Assembly (NCBI GenBank): GCA_026989015.1
Contig: JALSKD010000014.1
Span: 1-32,037 of the forward strand
Origin: Gammaproteobacteria bacterium
Lineage (GTDB): Bacteria > Pseudomonadota > Gammaproteobacteria > GCA-001735895
DNA length: 32,037 bases
Direction of reading: 5' to 3'
Shown: in pieces, positions 7,056-16,123 of the stretch
How the letters are laid out: each line of letters opens with the position of its first letter
Numbering within the stretch: the stretch's first letter is position 1
Notes under the pieces: model-generated
The model's input: only the letters and a program-made list of their open reading frames with translations
Told to the model about the DNA's origin: nothing
Databases searched by the model: none
Translations under genes and position numbers: made by a program

Positions 7056-8507
7056 CTAGCCGCCGAGTCCCATGCTCAGGTATTTCAGTTCGACGAATTC
7101 CTCGATGCCGTATTTCGAGCCTTCCCGGCCCAGCCCCGACTCCTTGACGCCCCCGAAGGGCGCCACCTCGGTGGAGATGATGCCTTCGTTGATACCGACG
7201 ATGCCGGCTTCCAGCCCTTCCGCCACACGCCATACCCGGCCGATGTCCCGGGCATAGAAATAGGCGGCCAGGCCGTACTCGGTGGCATTGGCCAGAGCAA
7301 TGGCTTCTTCCTCGTCGTGGAAGCGGAAAATCGGCGCCACCGGACCGAAGGTTTCCTCGATGGCGACCTTCATCGAGCGGTCCACATCGAGCAGGACCGT
7401 CGGCTCGAAAAACCGGCCGCCACGAGCATGGCGCTTGCCACCAACGGCGATGCGCGCGCCCTTGCCGACTGCGTCGGCAATGTGCTCCTCCACCTTGGCC
7501 ACCGCGGCCTCGTTGATCAGCGGCCCCTGGTTGACGCCTTCTTCCCGGGCTTCACCCACCCGCAGTTTGGCGACTTCGGCGGCGAGCTTCTCGGCAAACG
7601 CGTCGTACACGGCATCCTGCACCAGCAGCCGGTTGGCACAGACACAGGTTTGCCCGCTGTTGCGGTACTTGGAGGCCATCGCGCCCTGTACCGCGGCATC
7701 GATGTCGGCGTCGTCGAAGACGATGAAGGGCGCGTTGCCACCCAGTTCCAGCGCCACCTTCTTCACCGTGTCGGCGCATTGCCGCATCAGCAACTTGCCG
7801 ACGGCGGTTGAACCGGTAAAAGAGAGTTTGCGCACGCGCGGGTTGGCGGTCAGTTCCGCGCCCACTTCCGCCGGCCGCGAGGTGGTGACCACATTGAACA
7901 CGCCGGCGGGCATGCCGGCACGCTCCGCCAGCTCGGCCAGAGCCAGCGCCGACAGCGGCGTGTCTTCTGCCGGCTTGACCACCACCGTGCAACCGGCGGC
8001 CAGCGCCGGCGCCGCCTTTCGTGTGATCATCGCATTGGGGAAATTCCACGGGGTGATCGCCGCCACCACCCCGACCGGCTGCTTGATGACGATCAGCCGG
8101 CGGCCCGGCACAGTGGTCGGGATCACATCGCCATAGACCCGCTTGGCTTCTTCGGCAAACCATTCGATGAAGCTGGCGCCATAGGCGATCTCGCCCAGGG
8201 ATTCGGCCAGAGGCTTGCCCTGTTCGGCGCTGAGGAGCAGCGCCAGATCCTTCTGGTTCGCCATCACCAGATCGTACCAGCGGCGCAGGATGGCGGCCCT
8301 TTCCTTGGCCAGCCGCTGTCGCCAGGCGGGCAGCGCGGCATCCGCCGCCTCGATCGCCGCGCGGGTCGCGTCGGCCCCCAGGTCGGGCACTTCGGCGATG
8401 CACGCGCCGGTGGCCGGATCGATCACCGGCATCGCGGCGTCACCATCGATCCAGCGCCCATTCACATAGGCCTGGTCGCGCAACAGAGTCGGGTCATCGA
8501 GTGTCAT
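7056..8507 (-). CDS. gabD: NAD(P)-dependent succinate-semialdehyde dehydrogenase
   Basis: Oxidises an aldehyde, most likely succinate semialdehyde, to the acid. The 483-aa length and overall sequence match the GabD branch of the ALDH superfamily. The ITPWNFPNAM segment at 151-160 contributes to NAD(P) binding and catalysis. The general base is Glu254 (VALELGGNAP) and the nucleophile Cys288 (SGQTCVCANR). The ATG at 8507 is chosen over an upstream in-frame ATG at 8534 because a GAGGA ribosome-binding site precedes it and family alignment begins there. It appears to head a four-gene unit with the GCS2-like ligase, the amidohydrolase and the 104-aa gene. Related semialdehydes are possible substrates. 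Confidence 0.92.
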   Translation of the reverse strand: MTLDDPTLLRDQAYVNGRWIDGDAAMPVIDPATGACIAEVPDLGADATRAAIEAADAALPAWRQRLAKERAAILRRWYDLVMANQKDLALLLSAEQGKPLAESLGEIAYGASFIEWFAEEAKRVYGDVIPTTVPGRRLIVIKQPVGVVAAITPWNFPNAMITRKAAPALAAGCTVVVKPAEDTPLSALALAELAERAGMPAGVFNVVTTSRPAEVGAELTANPRVRKLSFTGSTAVGKLLMRQCADTVKKVALELGGNAPFIVFDDADIDAAVQGAMASKYRNSGQTCVCANRLLVQDAVYDAFAEKLAAEVAKLRVGEAREEGVNQGPLINEAAVAKVEEHIADAVGKGARIAVGGKRHARGGRFFEPTVLLDVDRSMKVAIEETFGPVAPIFRFHDEEEAIALANATEYGLAAYFYARDIGRVWRVAEGLEAGIVGINEGIISTEVAPFGGVKESGLGREGSKYGIEEFVELKYLSMGLGG

Positions 8508-8595
8508 GTTCAGTCCTCGCTGGGGATGGTACATCAGGGCGCAGGCAGTATGACCTGAGCCGTATCAAGTGACAACGAGGAAGCGCGGCGGGGGT

Positions 8596-10302
8596 TCAGG
8601 AGGCGGCCCGGTCCCGCTGCGGGTTTTGCAGCGGCTGCGGCCGTCCGATGGCCCAGCCCTGGGCATAGTCCACGCCCATCTCGCGCAGGCGCTGCAGCAG
8701 GGCTTCGCTTTCCACATACTCGGCAATGGTTTCGAGGCCGGCGATATGGGCGATACGGTTGACCGATTCGACGATGGCCAGGCCGATGGCATCGTCGAGC
8801 ATGTCGCGCACGAAGCTGCCATCGATCTTGATGTAATCGGCTGGCAGGGAACGCAGGTAGGAGAAGGAGCTCATGCCGGTGCCGAAATCGTCGATGGCGA
8901 TGCGGAAACCCATCTCGCGCAGCCGGGTCATGGTATCGATGGCGGCATCGAAATTGGCGATGGCCGCGGTTTCGGTGATCTCGAAACCGATGCGGCCGGG
9001 GCGGATGCCGTGCAACCGCAGCTGATCGCGCACATGACCGAGCAGATGGTCGCTGGACAGGGAGCTGCCGGAGAGATTGATGAAACAGCTGTAACCCGTT
9101 CGGTCCGGGAGTGCGCCGAGAGAGGCAAAGGCGTGGGAGATCACCCAGCGGTCCAGGTCGGGCATCAGGTTGTAGCGCTCGGCCGCCGGAATGAAGCGAT
9201 CCGGGGTGATGAAGCCGCCGTCATCGTCTCGCATGCGCAGCAGCAACTCATGGTGGGCACTGTTACCGGCAAGCGGCTGGATGCGTTGCGCATGGAGTTC
9301 CAGCAGATCCTGATCCATGGCGTGACGGAGGCGCTGCACCCATTCGATCTCGCCCCGGCGCTGGCTGATTTCACGGTCGCCGGGTGATGCCACATGAATG
9401 CGGTGCCGTCCGAGATCCTTGGCCGTATAGCAGGCCATGTCTGCCAGGCTGAGCAGGGTCTGTTCGTCATCGATGCCTTCCGATGTCACCAGACCGATGC
9501 TGGCACCGACCTTGAAATTGCGCTCGCCCCAGACGAAGAGGTATTCATCGACGGTCTCGAGGATGTGCTGGGCAATGTGCCGCGCGCGCTCCAGCGGACA
9601 GTGTTCGAGCAGCACGCCGAATTCGTCACCGCCGAGACGCGCCAGGGTGTCGTTCTCGCGTACGCAGCGCAGCAGCTTGCGTGACAGGCGGCGCAGCAGC
9701 TCGTCGCCGGCCATGTGGCCGCATGAATCGTTGACCAGCTTGAAACGGTCCAGATCGATATACAGCAAAGCGTGGGGTTGACCTTCTCCACCGCGCGCCT
9801 GCAGGGCGCTTCGCAGGCGGGATTCGAATTCACGGCGATTGACCAGCCCGGTGAGGCTGTCGTGGTAAGCCATGTGGTGAATCAGGTCCTGAGCCTGCTG
9901 GTGTTCGCGACGGGTCTGGGCTTCCTTGATCTCGCGTTCGATGGCCGGCACCAATCGCTTGAGATTGCCCTTCATGACATAGTCCTGGGCGCCGGATTTC
10001 ATGGCCTCCACCGCTGCTTCCTCGCCGATGCTGCCGGAGACGATGATCACCGGCAGATGCGGGTCCCACTCGTTGACCCGACGGATCACATCGATGGAGT
10101 TGAAGCTGGGCATGCTGTGGTCGGTGATCACGATATCCCAGCTGCCGCCCTGCAGAGCATCGAGAAAGTCCGGTTCGTTGTCCACGCACCGGATGCGGGT
10201 CTGGTAGCCGCCGCGTTTCAGTGCCAGTTCCAACAGGCCTGCATCGTCCTCGGAGTCCTCGCACAGGAGCACCCGGATGTGCTGCAAATCGCCGTCACTC
10301 AT
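8596..10302 (-). CDS. REC-GGDEF-EAL response regulator (c-di-GMP turnover)
   Basis: The 568-aa cytoplasmic protein has three domains. The receiver (10-125) has Asp61 as likely phosphoacceptor (IVITDHSMP) and Lys111. The diguanylate cyclase (145-305) has an intact GGDEF at 224-228 and an RxxD inhibitory site (REND, 215-218) exactly five residues before it. The phosphodiesterase (about 325-560) has ELL (352-354) in place of EAL but keeps FEITET (440-445), DDFGTG (471-476) and IKIDGSF. ELL variants with the other metal ligands can be active, so it may be bifunctional. The ATG at 10302 overlaps the upstream response-regulator stop by 8 bp; the longer frame to 10389 lies inside that gene. It is the probable output of the operon. 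Confidence 0.93.
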   Translation of the reverse strand: MSDGDLQHIRVLLCEDSEDDAGLLELALKRGGYQTRIRCVDNEPDFLDALQGGSWDIVITDHSMPSFNSIDVIRRVNEWDPHLPVIIVSGSIGEEAAVEAMKSGAQDYVMKGNLKRLVPAIEREIKEAQTRREHQQAQDLIHHMAYHDSLTGLVNRREFESRLRSALQARGGEGQPHALLYIDLDRFKLVNDSCGHMAGDELLRRLSRKLLRCVRENDTLARLGGDEFGVLLEHCPLERARHIAQHILETVDEYLFVWGERNFKVGASIGLVTSEGIDDEQTLLSLADMACYTAKDLGRHRIHVASPGDREISQRRGEIEWVQRLRHAMDQDLLELHAQRIQPLAGNSAHHELLLRMRDDDGGFITPDRFIPAAERYNLMPDLDRWVISHAFASLGALPDRTGYSCFINLSGSSLSSDHLLGHVRDQLRLHGIRPGRIGFEITETAAIANFDAAIDTMTRLREMGFRIAIDDFGTGMSSFSYLRSLPADYIKIDGSFVRDMLDDAIGLAIVESVNRIAHIAGLETIAEYVESEALLQRLREMGVDYAQGWAIGRPQPLQNPQRDRAAS

Positions 10303-10732
10303 AGGGGGTCTGGTTGAGCAGCATCCAGTACAGGCCAAGCTGACGCGCGGCCTCGATGAACTGATCGAAATCCACGGGCTTGCGCACATAGCTGTTGGCG
10401 CCGAGCTGATAGCTCTCGATCATGTCGCGTTCCTCGTTGGAGGAAGTCAGTACCACGACGGGGACCAGGCGGGTGCGTTCGTTGGCGCGCAGTTCTCGCA
10501 ACACCTCAAGGCCGTTGAGCTTGGGCAGCTTGAGGTCGAGCAGGATGACCTGGGGCAGGTCCAGTGGATCGCGGCTCGAGAATTCGCCTTGGGCGAACAT
10601 GAAATCGATGGCCTGCTGACCGTCTCGCGCCACCTCGATGCGGTTGGCGATGTTGTTCTTCTTCAGGGCCCGTACCGTAAGCAGTTCGTCGTCGGGGTTG
10701 TCCTCGACCAACAGAATGTACTTCTCACTCAT
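10295..10732 (-). CDS. Single-domain response regulator (Rcp1-like receiver)
   Basis: A 145-aa stand-alone receiver domain. The acidic pocket is VEDNPDD (9-15), the phosphoacceptor Asp66 (ILLDLKLP), the switch Thr96 (VLTSSNEE) and the conserved Lys118 (YVRKPVDF). The extended loop before the phosphoacceptor and the [10 protein letters not shown] helix are typical of Rcp1-type regulators paired with bacteriophytochrome-like or PAS kinases. It lacks an output domain, so it likely relays or buffers phosphate between the kinase and the REC-GGDEF-EAL protein. Its ATG overlaps the kinase stop (ATGA, 10732-10729), and its end overlaps the next gene by 8 bp. Confidence 0.94.
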   Translation of the reverse strand: MSEKYILLVEDNPDDELLTVRALKKNNIANRIEVARDGQQAIDFMFAQGEFSSRDPLDLPQVILLDLKLPKLNGLEVLRELRANERTRLVPVVVLTSSNEERDMIESYQLGANSYVRKPVDFDQFIEAARQLGLYWMLLNQTPYE

Positions 10733-13338
10733 TCCATTTCCTCTGTTATTGTTGTGTCAACCCCGGGTGGCTGCACCGGAAGCGTAAAGCAGAAACGGGC
10801 GCCCTGGCCCGGCTCGGCATGGGCTTCGATCTCGCCGCCGTGACGGTTGATGATGCGCTTGACCGTGGCCAGCCCGATACCCGTTCCCGGAAACTCGCTG
10901 ACGCGGTGCAAGCGCTGGAAGGCTCCAAACAGCTTGCCGGCATGGCGCATATCGAATCCTACACCATTGTCTTCCACACAAAAAGAATGGGCTAAAGCTT
11001 CCGACGAACGCAGCATGATTCTGGGTTTTTCGGTGCGTCCGGTGAATTTCCAGGCGTTTCCGAGCAGATTGTGCAGCATTACCCGCATCAGCCGGGCATC
11101 GGCCCATACCCGAAGCCCCGGCTCGATCACCACTTCCACTGACCGGTCCGGCTCTCCCTGGCGCAGCTCGGCGATCACTTCAGCGGCAATCTCCGAGAGA
11201 TCCACCCATTTCGGTTTCATTTCCGAACGATTGACCCGCGACAGGTCGAGCAGGTCATCGATCAGCTCGGCCATGCGCTGTGCACCGGCACGCACGCGCT
11301 GCAGATAGTCCCTGCCCTCCTCGTCGAGCCGGTCGCCGTAGTCTTCGAGCAAGGCCTGGCTGAAGCCGTCGATGGCGCGCAGCGGGGCGCGCAGGTCGTG
11401 AGAGACCGAATAGGAGAAGGATTCGAGTTCCTGATTGACGACCTCCAGACGCCGCGTCATCACCTGCAGTTCCTGCTCGCGCTGGCGAATGGTGCTGATG
11501 TCGATGCTGGTCATGATCAGACCACTGGGTCTGCCCTGCTCATCCTTCAGCAGCGAGAACTGCAACTGGCTGGGCAAGCTGCGGCCATCGGCATGCCGTA
11601 GCGTGGCTTCCAGTTCCAGACGCCCCTGCTCCAATACCGGCAGGATGTAACGGGTGTGGAAAGCGTAGGCTTCGGCATCCGGAAACAGTTCACGCAGGCC
11701 GCGGCCCAGGGCCTGTTCGCTGTCCAGGCCGAAATAGCGCGCCGCGCCGCCATACCAGCCGGTGATCTCGCCCTCCAGGTTGCAGGTGACGATGGCGTCA
11801 CTGGTCTGTTCGATGATGCGTGACTGCAACCGTATCGATGCGGTGCGCTCTTCCACCCGACGCTCCAGTTCGAGGCGCTCGGCCTCGGCCGCCTCCGCGC
11901 GGCGTTGCAGGCCACTGAGGTCGAAGACACTGACGAAAATGACTCGATCCATGCCCTCGCCCAGCATCTGCAGGCGAACCTCCACCGGATAGCGTTCGCC
12001 GTTTCGGCGGCGGTGTTCGCCCTGCATCACTCGCTGCCCGCCTTCCTGCTCCAGCGATTGCACGACCCGGCGCGCCTGTTCCGGCATCAGGTCGGGATTG
12101 ATGTCCATCGGCGTCAGCCGCTTGAGTTCCTCGATGCCATAATCCAGCCGTTCACAGGCGCCGCGGGAAGCCTCGATGATGCGCAGGCTGGTCGGATCGA
12201 CGAGGAAGATTTCCTCCTCCGCATGGCGCAGCAGGTGTTCGAACATCAGTGCCAGCCGTTCCGCCTGGTGCCGGTCCGACACATCCTCTACCGAGGACCA
12301 GATGAAGCGCTCGCCGTCACGCTGGATGATCAGGCCGGACAAGCGGACCGGCACCCGGTGGCCGTCGCGGTGAATGTATTCCTTTTCGTAGGGGCCGTAG
12401 CGGCCGGTGGACTCCAGCGCTTCCAGTTGCTGACGCTCCTGCGGTTCGTATTCGCGGGGTGTGATCTGCCAGTAGCTCATGCCCGGCAGTTCATCACGCG
12501 GGTAACCGGTGATGTCGGCATAGGCCTGATTGACCTCGACCAGTTCGCCGTCCATGCGGGTCAGCGCCAGGCCCACCGGCGAATGTTCGACCAGCAGCCG
12601 CAGATAGGCTTCGCGATCCTGCAGCAGGCTTTCCAGCTGCCGTCGTTCACGGATCGTCTGGTCGAGCTGCCGTTCCAGGCCGTCGATCTCTCGAAAACCG
12701 CTGAGTGGCGTTGACCCGGCGTCCTGTTGCGGTACTTCGCCCTGTCGGTAGGCATCGATGCGGGCGGTGATGCGCTGCAGCGGCCGGGCGATCTTGCGCG
12801 CCATCATCCACCACAGCAGCACGCTGATCAGCAGCACCACCAGGCTGAGGCGGAACACCCGGCCGATCAGTTCCCGGCTCAATTGCGCCAAAGGCTGCTC
12901 ATTGATGCCAATGTGCAGCGTGGCCGGCAGTCCCGGTATCAACGGAACGGCGAGGTCGTTGATGACAGCGCCTTCCCCCTGAAATGCAACGACGGCGCGC
13001 GGATCATCGGCCCCAAGACGCGACAACAAGGCTTTCGGGAACCCCCGTTCGAAACTGTGCGCCGCCAACCGGCCATCGAAGTCGGTGAGGTAGGCATAGG
13101 CGATCCAGTCCTGCTGTTCCACCAGATCGCGCAGGGATTCACGGATCTCCAGACGGCGGCCATCGAGCAACTTCTGGCTCAGGCTGTCGGCCATCAGCCC
13201 GCCCAGCAGTTCTCCCTGATTGCGCGTGCCCTGCTTGAAATGGGCATCGAGCAATGACTGGAAGCTGAGCAGCTGCAACCCGCTGGCCATCGCCACCAGC
13301 AGGCTGCCGCCGATCATCAGAAACCAGAACAGCCTCAT
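10729..13338 (-). CDS. Membrane sensor histidine kinase with HAMP and multiple PAS domains
   Basis: An 869-aa inner-membrane kinase. TM1 spans about 3-23, the periplasmic sensor about 24-160 and TM2 about 161-180, followed by HAMP (180-235). PAS domains lie at about 245-365, 368-485 and 505-620. The segment at 475-510 is a likely coiled-coil linker. HisKA carries His647 ([14 protein letters not shown]). The ATPase domain shows the N box ([11 protein letters not shown], 755-765), G1 (DNGVGFD, 790-796) and G2 (GTGIGLA, 818-824). The C terminus resembles phytochrome-type kinases that signal to Rcp1-like regulators, which matches the next gene. The ATG overlaps the stop of the PhnD-like lipoprotein gene (13338-13335), so the lipoprotein is probably its ligand-binding partner. 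Confidence 0.95.
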   Translation of the reverse strand: MRLFWFLMIGGSLLVAMASGLQLLSFQSLLDAHFKQGTRNQGELLGGLMADSLSQKLLDGRRLEIRESLRDLVEQQDWIAYAYLTDFDGRLAAHSFERGFPKALLSRLGADDPRAVVAFQGEGAVINDLAVPLIPGLPATLHIGINEQPLAQLSRELIGRVFRLSLVVLLISVLLWWMMARKIARPLQRITARIDAYRQGEVPQQDAGSTPLSGFREIDGLERQLDQTIRERRQLESLLQDREAYLRLLVEHSPVGLALTRMDGELVEVNQAYADITGYPRDELPGMSYWQITPREYEPQERQQLEALESTGRYGPYEKEYIHRDGHRVPVRLSGLIIQRDGERFIWSSVEDVSDRHQAERLALMFEHLLRHAEEEIFLVDPTSLRIIEASRGACERLDYGIEELKRLTPMDINPDLMPEQARRVVQSLEQEGGQRVMQGEHRRRNGERYPVEVRLQMLGEGMDRVIFVSVFDLSGLQRRAEAAEAERLELERRVEERTASIRLQSRIIEQTSDAIVTCNLEGEITGWYGGAARYFGLDSEQALGRGLRELFPDAEAYAFHTRYILPVLEQGRLELEATLRHADGRSLPSQLQFSLLKDEQGRPSGLIMTSIDISTIRQREQELQVMTRRLEVVNQELESFSYSVSHDLRAPLRAIDGFSQALLEDYGDRLDEEGRDYLQRVRAGAQRMAELIDDLLDLSRVNRSEMKPKWVDLSEIAAEVIAELRQGEPDRSVEVVIEPGLRVWADARLMRVMLHNLLGNAWKFTGRTEKPRIMLRSSEALAHSFCVEDNGVGFDMRHAGKLFGAFQRLHRVSEFPGTGIGLATVKRIINRHGGEIEAHAEPGQGARFCFTLPVQPPGVDTTITEEME

Positions 13339-14336
13339 TTCCGATCCTGCCCCGGCGCCCGATTGTTGTCGAAGCGTTGCTTCCAGCGCTTGAGCAGTGT
13401 GTAGTCATCGGCGCTGGCGGCGGTGAAGCCTCCGGCCATTTCAGTGCGTTCCCAGTGGTAGAGGCGGTCGGCGAGCGACACGGGATCAAAGGCGATCAGC
13501 GCCTTGCGCACCCGTTCGCGCACTTCCGCTGGAACCCGGGCACTGGCGAAGATGCCGCTGGAGGGAAAGACTTCCGAGATCGCCAGCGCACGCAATTCGC
13601 CCGCTTCGATCAGGCGGCGCGCGAGGATGTCCTGCATCCCGCAGGCATCGGCATCCCCGCGGATCACCGCTTCGGCGCAGGCGCGGTGGGATCCGGTGAA
13701 CTCATGGGCGGCCAGATCACCGAAATCGATTCCCGCCTGGGCGAGCATGATCCGGGGAATCAGGTAGCCCTGGGTGGAAGTGCGGCTGCCCAGCGCCAGT
13801 GTCTTTCCGCGCAGGCTGCTGATGCCCTGCAACGGACTGTCCGGCAGGGTGACCAGGTAGGCGCGGTAACCGGGTTCGCCTTCGGCATTGAGGCCGCGCA
13901 CCAGCGGCAGGATGTCGGTTTTTTCGAGCAAGGCCAGGTAGCTGCCGGCGCCGATGATGGCGAAATCCACCTCTCCGCGAATGAAGCCCTGTTCCAGGCT
14001 GTGGCTGTCGGTGCGGAAATCGAGGCGGAACGGAAGTCCCGTCTGCCGCTCCAGGTATTCGATCAGCGGCAGATACTGGCGCGCATCTTCGCTGGGAGAG
14101 ATGCGCAGATCGAAGGAAAATGAATAGGCCTCGCTGCGGGTGGACCCGGCCGTGGCCTGCGCGATCTCGGTTTCGCTCGCGACCGCGGCGGTGTCCAGCC
14201 GGGGCAGCGACTCACCCTGCCCGCAACCGGTCAGCAGCGCGATCAACAGCAGGCCCAACAGCAGCGGCAGCAGGCGGCTGGGGATACCGGGTGACTGGGG
14301 CGCGGCAAACGGCGATCGCGGGGCGGCTTTCGACAA
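13335..14336 (-). CDS. PhnD-like periplasmic binding lipoprotein (phosphate/phosphonate SBP fold)
   Basis: A 333-aa solute-binding protein of the PhnD family. The TTG start at 14336 is preferred: it has a GAGG six bases upstream and gives a clean lipoprotein signal (RLLPLLLGLLLIALLTG-C) with lipobox Cys38. No ATG or GTG fits, and extending the frame to 14753 would run into recJ with low-complexity translation. Family blocks include FDLRISPSEDARQYLPLIEYLE, GEVDFAIIGAGSYLAL, SLRGKTLALGSRTSTQGYLIPR and GDADACGMQD. No ABC permease or ATPase gene is adjacent; the next gene, overlapping by 4 bp, is a sensor kinase. A sensing role is therefore more likely than transport. The ligand is unknown. Confidence 0.85.
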   Translation of the reverse strand: MSKAAPRSPFAAPQSPGIPSRLLPLLLGLLLIALLTGCGQGESLPRLDTAAVASETEIAQATAGSTRSEAYSFSFDLRISPSEDARQYLPLIEYLERQTGLPFRLDFRTDSHSLEQGFIRGEVDFAIIGAGSYLALLEKTDILPLVRGLNAEGEPGYRAYLVTLPDSPLQGISSLRGKTLALGSRTSTQGYLIPRIMLAQAGIDFGDLAAHEFTGSHRACAEAVIRGDADACGMQDILARRLIEAGELRALAISEVFPSSGIFASARVPAEVRERVRKALIAFDPVSLADRLYHWERTEMAGGFTAASADDYTLLKRWKQRFDNNRAPGQDRK

Positions 14337-14407
14337 GGGCAACCTCGGGTACGGACTCGATGCCCCCTTATAGCCCGCCGGGCCGCGAATGTGAATGAAA
14401 AAACCGA

Positions 14408-16123
14408 TCAGGCGCCCAATGGCCGCAGATCGCGCAGCAGCAATTGTGGGGATTCGCGGCCGCGAAACCGGTTGACGGTCAGTTCGAACAGCGCTTCGAT
14501 CCGTGTGGGAACCGTATCCAGCAACGGTTCCGGGGCCTGGAACAGGATCGCATCCAGCGGCTCGCCGCCGGACTCGTGGCGCAGTACGCACTTGAGATGA
14601 CGCTGCTGCAGCACGCGATGATCCAGGATCTGGAAACGGCCGGTGAAGGACGGGCGCGGAAAGTGTTGCCCCCAGGGCCCGGCGCCTTCGAGCATCAGCG
14701 CATGATGCAGATCGAGGCGTTCGGGATCGAGGGGGCCGTCGTGTTCCAGACAATCCTGAAAACAGGCAGCATCCTCCTGCTGCAGGGCCGCCTCGAAGGC
14801 TTCGGCAAAGGGCTCAAGCAGCCCGGCTTCGAGGCTCAGTCCGGCCGCCATGGCGTGACCGCCAAAGCGGTGGATCAATCCCGGATGGCGCTTGTCCACC
14901 CGATCCAGCGCATCGCGCAGATGGACGCCGGGGATCGACCGCCCCGAGCCCTTGAGCAGTCCGTCATTGCCGGGGGCGAAGCACAGGGTGGGTCGGTAGC
15001 AGTGCTCCTTGATCCGCGAGGCGATGATCCCCACCAAGCCCTCGTGCCAGTCGTCGCGGTACTGCACCACGCTGCGCCGTGACGCCAGCCCCTCCAGTGG
15101 GGGCAGTTGCGCCAACGCCTGCTCGCTCATCTCCTGCTGGCGCTCGCGCCGGTAGCTGTTGATGTCGTCGAGGGCACGGGCCAGTTCACGGGCGCGGCGC
15201 GGGTCGCCGCACAGCAGGCAGCGCACGCCGAGACGCATGTCATCGAGGCGTCCGGCGGCGTTGATCCGAGGCGCCAGGGCGAAGGCGATGTCCTCGCTGC
15301 CCAGATGCGCCAGTTCACGCCCGCTGACTTCCACCAGGGCGCGGATGCCGACGCTGCAGGCGCCGGCGCGCAGCCGCTTCAGGCCCTGATCCACCAGGAT
15401 GCGGTTGATGCGGTCCAGCGGCACCAGATCGGCGACCGTACCAATGGCCACCAGGTCGAGCAAGGCATCCAGCGCCGGCTCTTCACGGCCTTCGAACCGG
15501 CCCCGCTCACGAAGCACCGCCCTCAGCGCCAGCATCAGGTAGAAGGCCACCCCGACGCCGGCCAGGCATCGCCCGGGGTCGTCGTCACTGAGGTTCGGAT
15601 CGACCACCGCATCGGCCGCGGGAAGTGTCTCGGCCGGCAGATGGTGGTCGGTGACGATGACGCGGATGCCGGCTTGCCTGAGCCGCGCCACGCCGTCCAC
15701 GCTGGCAATGCCGGTATCGACGGTGATGACCAGATCGGGACCGTGTTCGATGATGCGCTCGACCAGACCCGGCGACAGTCCGTAGCCATCGACCTGACGA
15801 TCCGGCAACATGAAATCGGCGCGACGCCCAAGCGCCTCCAGCGCGCGCAGGCACAGGGCGGTGCTGGTGGCGCCGTCGGCATCGTAGTCGCCAACGATCA
15901 ACACGGCACTGCCCGCCTCCACATGCGTGGCCAGGCATTCGGCCGCCTCGCGCATACCGGTGATGGCAAAGGGTGAAGGCAGATCGGCCAGGGAACGGCT
16001 GGCCTCGGCATCGCTGCACAGGCCGCGCCGGGCATAGAGATCCCGCAGCAGCGGAGGAAGCGGGCTGTGCTCATCCTGCCAACTGCACTGCGGGGGCCGC
16101 TCGACCCATTTCCGGGTACTCAC
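14408..16123 (-). CDS. recJ: Single-stranded-DNA-specific 5'-3' exonuclease RecJ
   Basis: Degrades single-stranded DNA 5' to 3' in RecF-pathway recombination and mismatch repair. The 571-aa length is usual. DHH-phosphoesterase motifs are present: DYDADG (79-84), DTG (136-138), DHH (159-161) and DPNLSDDDPG, which coordinate metals. The C-terminal DHHA1 region holds FGGHAMAAG, and an OB-fold tail follows. The ATG at 16123 overlaps the stop of the rpfE-like gene upstream (ATGA), so it is probably translated together with it. The downstream PhnD-like gene starts 71 bp after its end. Confidence 0.97.
   Translation of the reverse strand: MSTRKWVERPPQCSWQDEHSPLPPLLRDLYARRGLCSDAEASRSLADLPSPFAITGMREAAECLATHVEAGSAVLIVGDYDADGATSTALCLRALEALGRRADFMLPDRQVDGYGLSPGLVERIIEHGPDLVITVDTGIASVDGVARLRQAGIRVIVTDHHLPAETLPAADAVVDPNLSDDDPGRCLAGVGVAFYLMLALRAVLRERGRFEGREEPALDALLDLVAIGTVADLVPLDRINRILVDQGLKRLRAGACSVGIRALVEVSGRELAHLGSEDIAFALAPRINAAGRLDDMRLGVRCLLCGDPRRARELARALDDINSYRRERQQEMSEQALAQLPPLEGLASRRSVVQYRDDWHEGLVGIIASRIKEHCYRPTLCFAPGNDGLLKGSGRSIPGVHLRDALDRVDKRHPGLIHRFGGHAMAAGLSLEAGLLEPFAEAFEAALQQEDAACFQDCLEHDGPLDPERLDLHHALMLEGAGPWGQHFPRPSFTGRFQILDHRVLQQRHLKCVLRHESGGEPLDAILFQAPEPLLDTVPTRIEALFELTVNRFRGRESPQLLLRDLRPLGA

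Noticed and set aside
14337-14753. N-terminal extension of the PhnD-like protein upstream of the TTG
   Set aside because: It overlaps recJ in another frame, is Arg/Pro/Ser rich, and would bury the lipoprotein signal peptide.
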